Part shown: positions 42,123 to 50,549 of the stretch, in pieces
Layout of the letters: every line of letters begins with the position of its first letter
Position numbering within the stretch: the first letter of the stretch is position 1
DNA from: FEN-1191 sp964528845
GTDB taxonomy: Bacteria > Pseudomonadota > Gammaproteobacteria > Steroidobacterales > Steroidobacteraceae
Assembly (NCBI GenBank): GCA_964528845.1
Contig: CAZGVE010000005.1
Coordinates: 66,433 to 130,432 of the forward strand
Reading direction: 5' to 3'
DNA length: 64,000 nucleotides
Translations under genes and position numbers: made by a program
The notes under the pieces: generated by a model
Databases searched by the model: none
Told to the model about the DNA's origin: nothing
What the model saw: the letters and a program-made list of their open reading frames with translations, nothing else

Positions 42123-44753
42123 ATGCAGGCCGAACGATGGCGACAGTTGAAGGAGGTCTTTTCCCGGGCGAGTTCCCTCGACCTGGAAGCGCGCCAGGCT
42201 TACCTTGACGAGGCATGCGGCGATGACCCGTCGCTGCGCGCCGAAGTGGATGCCCTGCTGCACGCGCACCAGGCGCCGGATGCGATTCTCGACCGCGTCG
42301 CCGCCGACTACGTGCCGGCCGAGGCGCTCGCACCCACCGAGGATCGGTGGATAGGTCGCAGGATCGGTGCCTACGAACTGGTCGCCCACATCGGCCGTGG
42401 CGGGATGGGCGATGTCTATCGTGCGCGCCGAGTGGATGCGCAGTTCGACAAGGAAGTCGCGATCAAGCTGGTGCGTGCCGGCTTCGACACGGCATCCGTC
42501 ATCAAACGCTTCCAGTACGAGCGCCAGATCCTGGCCTCCCTCGAGGATCCCAACATCGCTCGCCTGTACGACGGCGGGACGACCGAGGATGGCATCCCCT
42601 ATCTGGTCGAGGAGCTGATCGACGGGGTACCGATCACCGAGTATTGCGATGAACGCGGACTGGGGCCGGCCGAGCGTATCCGCCTGTTCCAGTCCGTATG
42701 CGCGGCCGTACAGTTCGCGCACCGGCGCGGCGTCATTCACCGGGACCTCAAGCCCGGCAACATCCTGGTCACGAAGGACCGTGTGCCCAAGCTGATCGAT
42801 TTCGGGATCGCACGGCTGCTGGATCAGCCAGCGCAGGTGGAAGCGACGCAGCTGCGCCCGATGACCCCCGAATACGCGAGCCCCGAGCAGGTGCGCGACG
42901 CTGTCATCACCACGGCGACTGACGTTTACTCGCTCGGCGTCGTGCTGTACGAGCTGCTCACCGGCAGAACACCTTTCGCCGGGATGACGGGCAGCGCGCA
43001 CGATTTGAGCCGTGCGATCTGTGAGACGGCCCCGATGCGCCCGAGCGCGGCGGTGCTGCTGCCGCGGGAGTCGCGCCGGGATGGCGCTCCGATCCTGCTG
43101 TCGGCGGCGGAAATCTGCGCCCGACGTCATGCGACTCCGCAGAGTCTGCAGCAGCAATTGCAGGACGATCTCGACAACATCGTGCTGACGGCTTTGGAGA
43201 AGGAGCCCGAGCGGCGCTATGCCTCGGTAGAGCAGCTCGCGGAGGACCTGCGCCGCCAGCAGAACGGCCTGCCGGTGACGGCGAGCGCACCACGCTGGGG
43301 ATACCGTACCTCGAAGTTCATACGCCGGCACCGGGTCGCATCAGCGGCCACAGTGCTGGCAACGCTCGCGGTGCTCGCCGGTATCGGCGCCACGCTGCGC
43401 GAGGCGCAGATCGCCCGACACCAGGCCAGCATCGCGCAGCAACAGCGACAACGGGCAGAGCGACGCTTCGACGATGTGCGCAAGCTGGCCAACGCGCTGC
43501 TGTTCGAGATTCACGACTCGATTCGCGATCTACCGGGTTCCACGCCGGCACGCAAACTGCTGGTCACGCGGGCGCTCGAGTATCTCGACAGCCTGAGCAA
43601 GGAGGCAGGCAGCGACAGCTCTCTGCAGCGCGAGCTTGCGACGGCCTATCAGAAAGTGGGGGACGTTCAGGGCCAGTCGCGCGAGGCCAGTCTCGGAGAC
43701 CGCGCCGGTGCGGAAATAAGCTACCGCAAGGCTTGCGAGCTGCGCGAGGCGCTGGTGGCCGGAAATCCGCGCAGCGCCGAGCTGCGTCGCGACCTCGTCC
43801 AGAGCTACGGCAAGCTCAGCGATCTGCTGCGCGACAAGGGCGACCTCGCCGGATCGATGGAGTACTCACGACTGCAGATGGATTCCGCCGAGGCCGTGGT
43901 CCGGATGGATCCCACTAATGCCGATACCCGCATCCTGTTCGCCACGTACCGCATGGACCACGGCTACAAGCAGGCCACGGTCGGTCGCGAGCGCGCGGCA
44001 GGATTGGAAAATCTGCGGCAGGGGAGCGCCCTGCTCGAGCAACTGGCACTCGAGCGCCCGCAGGACACCTACGTTCACCGTGTGCTCGGCCTCAGCTATA
44101 GTCGTGAAGCCGAGATCCTCGAAGACGAGGCCGATAGTCGACCGCGCGCCCTGGCGCTGTACCAGAAGGCGCTGGCGGTGAGTCAGGCACTGCTGGACGC
44201 GGATCCCAACAACACGGACTACGAGCGGATTGTCGCCTTCGACAAATTCGACATCGGATCGGTGCTGATGCGATCCGGCCAATGGGACGGGGCAGTGAGC
44301 TGGGACCGCAGGGCGCTCGCAGACTTTCAACGCCTCGCCACGGCAGATCCGGCCAGTCAGCTGTTCCGCCAGGACACCGCCGAGGTGCGCCGCGAGCTCG
44401 GACAGATGCTGTTGCAGACCGGGCAGCCTGCCCAGGCGATCACCGAACTGCTCCAGTCGCTGGAGGTCGTGGCCCCGATGACTGGGGCGTCAGATCCGAT
44501 GACGGCGGAAGGACGCGTCTTGCTCGACGATCAGTACTGGCTCGGGCAGGTGCAGCTGCGGCTGGCCACGGCTCCGCAGACCCCGGATGCGCAGCGACGC
44601 GAGCATTGCAGTGCCGCCCTCGACTGGTTCCACAAGGCACTCCCGGGACTCGAGACGCTGCGCGCGCGTGTCGGCACGGATGCGGCGCCGGACGAGCACA
44701 TCCGGCAGATTCGCGCCGCGCGCAGCCGGTGCCAGGCGGCCCCGGCGGTCTAG
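42123..44753 (+). CDS. Transmembrane Ser/Thr protein kinase with C-terminal TPR-like region
   Basis: 876 residues. The kinase domain (about 84-370) has the Gly loop GRGGMGDVY, K115 in VAIK, HRDLKPGN (206-213) and DFG (226-228). The N-terminal 75 residues are acidic and helical. One membrane segment lies at about 405-425, and the region after it (430-876) has helical repeats resembling TPRs (SREAEILEDEADSRPRALALYQKALAVSQALLD). It should sit in the inner membrane with the kinase inside. The stop overlaps that of the ECF sigma gene by CTAG, and such kinases are often encoded beside ECF sigma factors of this type. Confidence 0.92.
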   Translation: MQAERWRQLKEVFSRASSLDLEARQAYLDEACGDDPSLRAEVDALLHAHQAPDAILDRVAADYVPAEALAPTEDRWIGRRIGAYELVAHIGRGGMGDVYRARRVDAQFDKEVAIKLVRAGFDTASVIKRFQYERQILASLEDPNIARLYDGGTTEDGIPYLVEELIDGVPITEYCDERGLGPAERIRLFQSVCAAVQFAHRRGVIHRDLKPGNILVTKDRVPKLIDFGIARLLDQPAQVEATQLRPMTPEYASPEQVRDAVITTATDVYSLGVVLYELLTGRTPFAGMTGSAHDLSRAICETAPMRPSAAVLLPRESRRDGAPILLSAAEICARRHATPQSLQQQLQDDLDNIVLTALEKEPERRYASVEQLAEDLRRQQNGLPVTASAPRWGYRTSKFIRRHRVASAATVLATLAVLAGIGATLREAQIARHQASIAQQQRQRAERRFDDVRKLANALLFEIHDSIRDLPGSTPARKLLVTRALEYLDSLSKEAGSDSSLQRELATAYQKVGDVQGQSREASLGDRAGAEISYRKACELREALVAGNPRSAELRRDLVQSYGKLSDLLRDKGDLAGSMEYSRLQMDSAEAVVRMDPTNADTRILFATYRMDHGYKQATVGRERAAGLENLRQGSALLEQLALERPQDTYVHRVLGLSYSREAEILEDEADSRPRALALYQKALAVSQALLDADPNNTDYERIVAFDKFDIGSVLMRSGQWDGAVSWDRRALADFQRLATADPASQLFRQDTAEVRRELGQMLLQTGQPAQAITELLQSLEVVAPMTGASDPMTAEGRVLLDDQYWLGQVQLRLATAPQTPDAQRREHCSAALDWFHKALPGLETLRARVGTDAAPDEHIRQIRAARSRCQAAPAV

Positions 44754-45364
44754 CCGGTCAGTTCGCGCTGCAGCCACGCGCGCGCGAACACCCAGTCCCG
44801 CTTCACGGTCGCGACCGAGATGCCCAGCACCTCCGCGGCTTCCTCCAGACTCAGACCGCCGAAGAAGCGCAACTCGACCACCTGGCCCTGACGCTGATCG
44901 AGCTTCTCCAGGCGCGAGAGCGCGGCATCGAGCGCTTCCATATCCAGCGTAGCATCCTGCGCCAGCACATCGACACCGGCGGCGTCCACGCCCGCTGTCG
45001 CGTCAGCGGCCAGTACTGCCTCCAGATCGACGGCAGCCCGCTGACCGCGCTTGGCCGCGCCGCGGCGGCGAGCGTAGTCGACCAGTATGCGCCGCATCAT
45101 CTGCGAGGCCAGGCCGAAGAACTGTGCGCGGGAGCGCCACTGCACGTTGTTCTGATCCACCATGCGCAGAAAGGCTTCATGCACGAGTGCCGTCCGCTGC
45201 AGCGTGTGGGCGGTACGCTCGCGGCGCAGGTGCCGCTGCGCGATCGCGCGCAGCTGCTCGTACACCAGCGGATACAGCGCGGCCAGAGCCGCCGGATTGC
45301 CCCCGCTCCAGTCGAGCAGCAGCCGGGTAATGTCTGAACGCGATTCGGAGACCGGCGGTTCCAT
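44750..45364 (-). CDS. ECF sigma factor (TIGR02999-like)
   Basis: 204 residues from the ATG at 45364. Region 2 is seen in YPLVYEQLRAIAQRHLRRERTAHTLQRTALVHEAFLR, and region 4 in RQGQVVELRFFGGLSLEEAAEVLGISVATVKRDWVFARAWL. The layout is that of the ECF subfamily that pairs with Ser/Thr kinases. It converges on the kinase gene with a 4-base overlap (CTAG). No anti-sigma gene is adjacent, so activation by the kinase is the natural guess. Confidence 0.9.
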   Translation of the reverse strand: MEPPVSESRSDITRLLLDWSGGNPAALAALYPLVYEQLRAIAQRHLRRERTAHTLQRTALVHEAFLRMVDQNNVQWRSRAQFFGLASQMMRRILVDYARRRGAAKRGQRAAVDLEAVLAADATAGVDAAGVDVLAQDATLDMEALDAALSRLEKLDQRQGQVVELRFFGGLSLEEAAEVLGISVATVKRDWVFARAWLQRELTG

Positions 45365-45517
45365 CTTGAAGGCCCGACCCCTCGGCGGGGATCTGTACAT
45401 GGCAGCTGGGTACCACGCGGCAGTACGGGGGGTCAATCCGAGGAGGTCCGATTGAACAGAATAGGCTCGGGGGAGGTCGGCTAATTCGCCGTCTGCGGCT
45501 GACGGTCGCGCCGCGCA

Positions 45518-45538
45518 CCGCTGCGGATTGCGCAGCGG
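45518..45538. other. 8-bp stem hairpin downstream of the secreted hypothetical gene
   Basis: CCGCTGCG and CGCAGCGG pair across a 5-base loop. It lies 25 bases after the stop of the hypothetical gene on the minus strand. No T tract follows, so it may be a weak or Rho-type signal or chance. Confidence 0.25.
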
Positions 45539-45562
45539 AGGCACTGGTCATCGGCGGCGGCT

Positions 45563-46279
45563 TCAGCCGCCCTTGCAGTGCTTGGCGTTGGCGAGCTGGA
45601 CCAGTCGTGCGAGGCGTGGGTTCGCGGTCAGCTGATCGCCGGCGGAGGACGCCAGGTCGGCCGTCATCGTGGTCATGCGCTGTTCGGTCGGGCGCCGCTC
45701 CGCCGCCATCTCATCACTCATCGCCTTGTTCTGCCGCTCGAAAGTCTGCTGCAGATGCGACGCCGTGTTCGGGTGGACGACCCCGGCGGTCGCGACCTCG
45801 GTGGCAGTATCCGCGGCACCTGCGGCGGCCACCGCAGCAGACTGCGCCACGACGGTCTCCGTGACCTTGGCCTCCTGGCTCGCGAGCATCGCCTGCTCCT
45901 GGGAGGCCGCGGCTTTGCCCTCCGCGACCGTCTTCTGATCCGGGACGACATAGCTTTGGGTCTTCAATTCCGCGGCGATCTGCTGGCAGCTCATCTGCTC
46001 GTCGCCCGGCCGCGCAGCGCCGGGATCCGATGCCGCACTCTGGTAGGCCTGCTGCGCAGCCATCATCTTCCTGCACGAGTCGGCGCTGAAGACCGCAGCG
46101 GCCGAACTCGGCAGATGGTCGCAGTCCATGGCTGCGGCTGCGGGTGGGTGCTGACTCGCCCGCGAAGCCGCAGGTGACCATGGCGACTGCGCCAAGGCCA
46201 CGGGCGCGACGGCGGTCCAGCAGGCCAGGACCAGCGTCGATGCCGTTCCCCTGCAGTTATACGATGTCACGTTGCGCAT
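45563..46279 (-). CDS. Secreted hypothetical protein
   Basis: 238 residues from the ATG at 46279, with GAGGAGG just upstream and a signal peptide (ending VALAQ). The mature part is rich in Ala and Gln, with possible coiled-coil stretches (HLQQTFERQNKAMSDEMAAERRPTEQRM) and four Cys. I do not recognise the family. It stands alone between the sigma factor and the DapA-like gene. Confidence 0.65.
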   Translation of the reverse strand: MRNVTSYNCRGTASTLVLACWTAVAPVALAQSPWSPAASRASQHPPAAAAMDCDHLPSSAAAVFSADSCRKMMAAQQAYQSAASDPGAARPGDEQMSCQQIAAELKTQSYVVPDQKTVAEGKAAASQEQAMLASQEAKVTETVVAQSAAVAAAGAADTATEVATAGVVHPNTASHLQQTFERQNKAMSDEMAAERRPTEQRMTTMTADLASSAGDQLTANPRLARLVQLANAKHCKGG

Positions 46280-46401
46280 GGCGGCCTCCTCGCCTTTCCC
46301 GATAACGCGCAGGGGAATGGCGAAACGGCTCAACGACCGCGTCGAGCTGGAGGTGATCCCCTCAGTTGGAGGCGATTGCCCCTTGGGAGGGCCGGCCACG
46401 C

Positions 46402-47427
46402 TCAGGCCACCAGGAACGGCTTCACGTAGCTATCGAGCGCCAGCTTGATCTCCGCCTTCTGCGCATCCGTGATCGGCCCCTCGGGGCGCCGGCGGCCCAT
46501 CCGGGGCGCATCCGGTGGCGGCGGATTCACGCGCATGATCGCGCCTTCCGGGAACACGCCGCGGGCAATGCAGACGTACTCGTTCGCACGCGGTATCGAG
46601 TCGAACGCAAGGAAGCGCCCGAACACGTCATAAGCGTCGCGCTTCTTGCCCGCCTGGTACAGATCGAAGCACTTCTGCAGCACGTCGGAGAGCCCGACGT
46701 AGGGGCAGGTGCCGAGAAAGCCCTCTTCCAGCTCCGCGAAGAAGGTGTGGCCACCGGCGCCCGAGAAGTCCTCGAGGGTGCCACCAGTCCTGGACAGCAG
46801 TCCCGGGGCACGCTGCAGCGGATCACCGGCCTCATCCTTGATCGCCACCAGCGTTGGCACGGCCTGGTACAGCGCGACCAGCGTATCGACGCTGACGTCC
46901 CCAACGGCCTGGACCAGCATCGGGAGATTCGAGGCCGAGCCGAGCGCCTTGAAGTAGCTGATGATGGCGTCGTCGGAGACGCCCGGGGGAGTCAGCGAAA
47001 TGATCGCATCGGCACCCTTCGAGCCGGCGTATTTCGCGTACTCGAGCGACTTGTTCAGGTCGAAGCCTACCGTCTGTACGCCAAGCACCACGGCCGCCTT
47101 GCCCTTGACCGACAGCAGCGCATCCGCGCCGGCATGCCATTCATCCGACGTCAGCGTCTGCCATGCGCTCGCATTCTGCGGCCAAGCAATGCCGGCAACC
47201 TTGCCGCGATTGAGAAATTTCTGCTGGGAGACCATGGAGTCCAGATCCAGCTTGTTGTCGGGAGTACAGGGCGACCAGCCGATCGGGAACACGCCTGCGA
47301 GCGGCTTGCCGTTCGGAGACTTCTTGATCGCGGCCGCGTTGGCGCTGCCTATTCCGCCCACCGCGAGGGCGCCCGCCACGGCGCCCGCAACCGTCAGAAA
47401 TGAACGCCGGTTCGTCGTAATCGACAT
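46402..47427 (-). CDS. Exported DapA/KDG-aldolase-family protein with altered active site
   Basis: 341 residues from the ATG at 47427. TNRRSFLTVAGAVAGAL is a clear Tat signal. The barrel keeps K197 in LVAIKDEAGDPLQR, the Schiff-base Lys of the DHDPS/NAL family. The Tyr that normally lies in TPYY is replaced by Pro (LTPPGVSDD), and the usual GGTTGE block near the N-terminus is missing. The family splits or joins pyruvate and aldehydes, for example 2-keto-3-deoxy sugar acids. An exported form without the Tyr may do a different reaction. Confidence 0.82.
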   Translation of the reverse strand: MSITTNRRSFLTVAGAVAGALAVGGIGSANAAAIKKSPNGKPLAGVFPIGWSPCTPDNKLDLDSMVSQQKFLNRGKVAGIAWPQNASAWQTLTSDEWHAGADALLSVKGKAAVVLGVQTVGFDLNKSLEYAKYAGSKGADAIISLTPPGVSDDAIISYFKALGSASNLPMLVQAVGDVSVDTLVALYQAVPTLVAIKDEAGDPLQRAPGLLSRTGGTLEDFSGAGGHTFFAELEEGFLGTCPYVGLSDVLQKCFDLYQAGKKRDAYDVFGRFLAFDSIPRANEYVCIARGVFPEGAIMRVNPPPPDAPRMGRRRPEGPITDAQKAEIKLALDSYVKPFLVA

Positions 47428-47548
47428 GGATGATCCCCCGTTGTCGTGTGCCATCTTGGTATTCGCGCGACGACCTCAGTGTTCGCCAGGGTCTCCGGCT
47501 TTGTCAAGAAACGGTGTTTCAACAATTGGGATTAATACAATATTAGAT

Positions 47549-47563
47549 TGCCGCCTCGCGGCA
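47549..47563 (-). terminator. Candidate terminator after glutathione transferase gene
   Basis: On the minus strand TGCCGC-GAG-GCGGCA forms a 6-bp stem with a 3-base loop, followed by the T-rich ATCTAATATTGTATT. It begins 5 bases after the stop of the GST gene. The stem is short, so efficiency is uncertain. Confidence 0.4.
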
Positions 47564-47568
47564 TTGCC

Positions 47569-48204
47569 TTAAGGCGCTGACGCGACGCCTGCCATCAGCG
47601 CCTCGCCCTGCGCGATGGCACGCGCATAGGCGGGGCGGGCGCTGACGCGCGCCAGCAGCGCTTGAAACGCCGGACGCGGCTCGAGCGTCTTCGTCATGAG
47701 TCCGAATCCAAGCTGCGCGCCGACGTACAGATCGGCGGCGCTGAAGCTTGGCCCGAGCAGATACGGTCCCGGGCTCAAGGCCTGCTCGAGCACGTCGAGC
47801 ACGTGCTCATAGCGACCATAGCCCAATGCCCCGGCACGCTCGGGCGCCGGCCGCTCCAGCATCCGGTCGATCATCGAGGAGTCGACGCAAGCGGCCGCGA
47901 AGAACATCCAGCGCAGGTACGCGCCGCGTGTGCGCTCCCCGATGGGTGGGGCCAGTCCGGCCGCCGGAAATTCATCGGCCAGGTAGGCGATGATCGCGCC
48001 GGTCTCGGTGATCACGGTCCCGCGGTGCACGAGGGCTGGTAGCTTGCCCATCGGGTTGATCGCGAGAAACGTCGATTGCTTGTGCTCACCCTTGTCCAGA
48101 TTGACCAGCTGCACGCGGTAGGTCGCACCGACCTCCTCGAGCATCCAGTGCGCCATGCGCGCCCGCGAGCGCGGCCAGTGATAGAACACCATCTCGTCCG
48201 CCAT
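47569..48204 (-). CDS. Glutathione S-transferase family protein
   Basis: 211 residues. The thioredoxin-like N-terminal domain shows FYHWPRSRARMAHWMLEEVGATY and, at the glutathione site, NPMGKLPAL and TETGAIIAYLAD. The all-helical C-terminal domain contains YLLGPSFSAADLYVG. A cytoplasmic GST, probably for detoxification or a catabolic isomerase step. It is 52 bases after the amidohydrolase gene on the same strand. Confidence 0.9.
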   Translation of the reverse strand: MADEMVFYHWPRSRARMAHWMLEEVGATYRVQLVNLDKGEHKQSTFLAINPMGKLPALVHRGTVITETGAIIAYLADEFPAAGLAPPIGERTRGAYLRWMFFAAACVDSSMIDRMLERPAPERAGALGYGRYEHVLDVLEQALSPGPYLLGPSFSAADLYVGAQLGFGLMTKTLEPRPAFQALLARVSARPAYARAIAQGEALMAGVASAP

Positions 48205-48256
48205 GCTGCCCCCGTCTGGTGTTGCGATAGTCCGCGGCCGCCCCGCAGCCGCGGGA

Positions 48257-49264
48257 TCAGGCCGGAACCGGCTGATCAGGCTTGCGCGGCTTCCATTTGT
48301 AGACGCGCGCGGAATTCTTCCAGAAGTACTTCTCGGCGACCGCCCGCGACTTCTTGGCAAAGAACTGCTTGACCAGACCGACCTCCTCCGGAATCGTCGC
48401 GACCCCGTAGCTGTTCGGGTAATCCGATCCGAAGATCACGCGATCCTCGCCGAACGCCTCGAACAGGAACTCGAGCCGGTCGCGGAGGAACGCATAGTCC
48501 TTGACGATGAAGCCGTCGCTGGTACGCGGGTGATAGACCTCGGTCAGCTTCACGAAGATATTAGGCTTGGACGCCATTTCCTTGACCACCGCCTCGTAGG
48601 CCTGCTGGATATCCGGCGTCGGATCGAACGACGGCAGGTGGTCCATGATGATGCGCAGCTCCGGCACTGCATCGGCCAGCATCACGTTGGCCTGCATCAG
48701 GTTCATGGTCGGATTGGCGGTGTCGAGGGCGAGGTCGGCCTCCGCCAGCAGTTTGAGATTCGCGACATTGTCGGGTTTGAGGACGACCTTGTCGTTGTCG
48801 GCGGTGTAGAAGCGGCTGGCCCTGATCGCGCGGAACAGCGGGTCCTTCTGGAAGTGAGTCACATAGCGGCCAAAGTCGGACTGGTCCGGATTGAGCGTCC
48901 CCGAGACCCCGACCATGAACGGATCGGCGCGGCACACATCCAGGTAGAACAGATTGTCATCGATGAAAAAACTCGACTCGACGACAATCGCGCCGACCAC
49001 TCCGAGCGGCTTCGCCTGGGCGCTGTACATCGCCGGCAGCGAGGGCTTGTTCAGCGCGCGATATTCCTTGGAACCCATGTACCCGGCGCCCAGCGGACGG
49101 GTATTGTCAAACAGGTGAATGTGAGCGTCGATGATCGGTATGTGATCGACGCTCGCCCCCTGCGCCAGCGCGCGGCCTGAGGCTGCAGCCGCAGCGACGG
49201 CCACGGCGCCCGCGAGGAAATCACGGCGGTTCAAACCCTCCGCGGGAGATTCGGTGTTGTTCAT
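48257..49264 (-). CDS. Tat-exported amidohydrolase (amidohydrolase_2 family)
   Basis: 335 residues with a Tat signal, NRRDFLAGAVAVAAAAASG. The metal site opens with DAHIHLF (HxH), continues with IIMDHLPSFDP (His) and ends with FGSDYPNSYG (Asp). This group includes decarboxylases and lactonases such as 2-pyrone-4,6-dicarboxylate hydrolase and ACMSD. In the periplasm it could hydrolyse a lactone. It is co-directional with the GST. Confidence 0.87.
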   Translation of the reverse strand: MNNTESPAEGLNRRDFLAGAVAVAAAAASGRALAQGASVDHIPIIDAHIHLFDNTRPLGAGYMGSKEYRALNKPSLPAMYSAQAKPLGVVGAIVVESSFFIDDNLFYLDVCRADPFMVGVSGTLNPDQSDFGRYVTHFQKDPLFRAIRASRFYTADNDKVVLKPDNVANLKLLAEADLALDTANPTMNLMQANVMLADAVPELRIIMDHLPSFDPTPDIQQAYEAVVKEMASKPNIFVKLTEVYHPRTSDGFIVKDYAFLRDRLEFLFEAFGEDRVIFGSDYPNSYGVATIPEEVGLVKQFFAKKSRAVAEKYFWKNSARVYKWKPRKPDQPVPA

Positions 49265-49343
49265 GTGCTCGCTCCGTCTGGATGTTCTTTTGAGACTGCG
49301 TCCCAGTATAAACCCTGGGGCGCGGCCACGGATTGAGGCGTGG

Positions 49344-50411
49344 CTAGGGATCCGCGCACGACTGGGTGCAGGTCATCGCCTGCGCGCTGCGGATCACGCC
49401 GGAGTCCAGCACCGCGAGCAGCCATTCCGAAACGCCGCCCTGCTGCGTGACCTCATAGCGCTCCCAGTTGGTGTGTTCGGGTGTTACGGAGGATCGCGCA
49501 TCGATTCCCGGCTCGAACGGAATATCCAGGCCACCGCTCCCCGAACCACGGAACTGCAATGACTTCAATGCGCCCCAGCCGCCGAGCATCTCGATCGGCA
49601 GCGCGGAGCCCGAAGTGCCCAGTGTCGGACCGACCGCGCGCTGCTCGAACTCCCGCAGCGCATTGAGCATCCGGCGCAGCGCCTGGGCGCCGCGTGGCGC
49701 CGTAGTGGGTGCGGTGCTCGCGCGCGCAGCCGCTTCCCGGAAATGCGCGGCCATCGCCGCGTCGAATGGCAATACCGACAGCGCCACATGCGACAGCTCG
49801 GGCGGCAGCAATGCGAACTGCCATTCCACGCGCGTCCAGGCGCGAACGGCATTGACACCATCCCTGGGAACAGAAAATCGCCACTGGCGGATTGCGGCCA
49901 CTGCAGCCGCGTCGAGATCGCGATATCCGGTGCTGCGCACCACGCGCAGCTCGCTGGCCCGCCCCTGCTCGTCGACCAGGACTGCCACCAGCACTTCACC
50001 CCGCTCGCCGGCCTGGATCGCAGCGGTCGGAATGACCGGCCGCACCCCGTGCAGGACCACGATGCCCGCGGAGGATGGTCGGCGCGGCGCGCTATGCTCC
50101 GGGAGCACCTCCTCCGGCGCCGGCATGGTTGGGGCGGGCACCGGCGGGCTCTCCAGCGTTATCTCGACCGGAACCGGTGTGACCGGTTCATACACATGGG
50201 TCAGCCCAGCCGGCGCCATCGTCGGGGCGCGCAGCTCCGGTGGCTGCCGCGGCGCACGGCGCAGGATCAGGACTTGGAACGGCTGCGCCGGCGGCGCAGG
50301 AGGCCCGATGCGCAATGCAGCCACGAGTCCATCGATGAGCAGCAGGTGCGCGATCGCGACGATCAACACCGCGGCAGCGCGCGCGAAATACCGCTCTGCA
50401 GTCTGGCTCAT
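49344..50411 (-). CDS. TonB family protein with long C-terminal extension
   Basis: 355 residues. One N-terminal membrane segment (VLIVAIAHLLLIDGLVAAL), a Pro-rich spacer (about 70-120) and the TonB C-terminal domain at about 121-203 (VIPTAAIQAGERGEVLVAVLVDEQG, DAAAVAAIRQWRFSVP). About 150 residues follow that domain and match nothing I know. The role would be energy transfer to outer-membrane receptors, but no ExbB or ExbD genes are near. Confidence 0.82.
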   Translation of the reverse strand: MSQTAERYFARAAAVLIVAIAHLLLIDGLVAALRIGPPAPPAQPFQVLILRRAPRQPPELRAPTMAPAGLTHVYEPVTPVPVEITLESPPVPAPTMPAPEEVLPEHSAPRRPSSAGIVVLHGVRPVIPTAAIQAGERGEVLVAVLVDEQGRASELRVVRSTGYRDLDAAAVAAIRQWRFSVPRDGVNAVRAWTRVEWQFALLPPELSHVALSVLPFDAAMAAHFREAAARASTAPTTAPRGAQALRRMLNALREFEQRAVGPTLGTSGSALPIEMLGGWGALKSLQFRGSGSGGLDIPFEPGIDARSSVTPEHTNWERYEVTQQGGVSEWLLAVLDSGVIRSAQAMTCTQSCADP

Positions 50412-50549
50412 CGCCGTAGCGCCCTCCCGGAAACTTGACTATGGCGGCCCCTACTGTAGTCCCGGCCGCCTCCGGCAGGCCACCCACGGCACCGGCCGCA
50501 TCGAACCGTATAATCGCGCGCTTCGCCAGGGGTGGAGGTCCGGACATCC

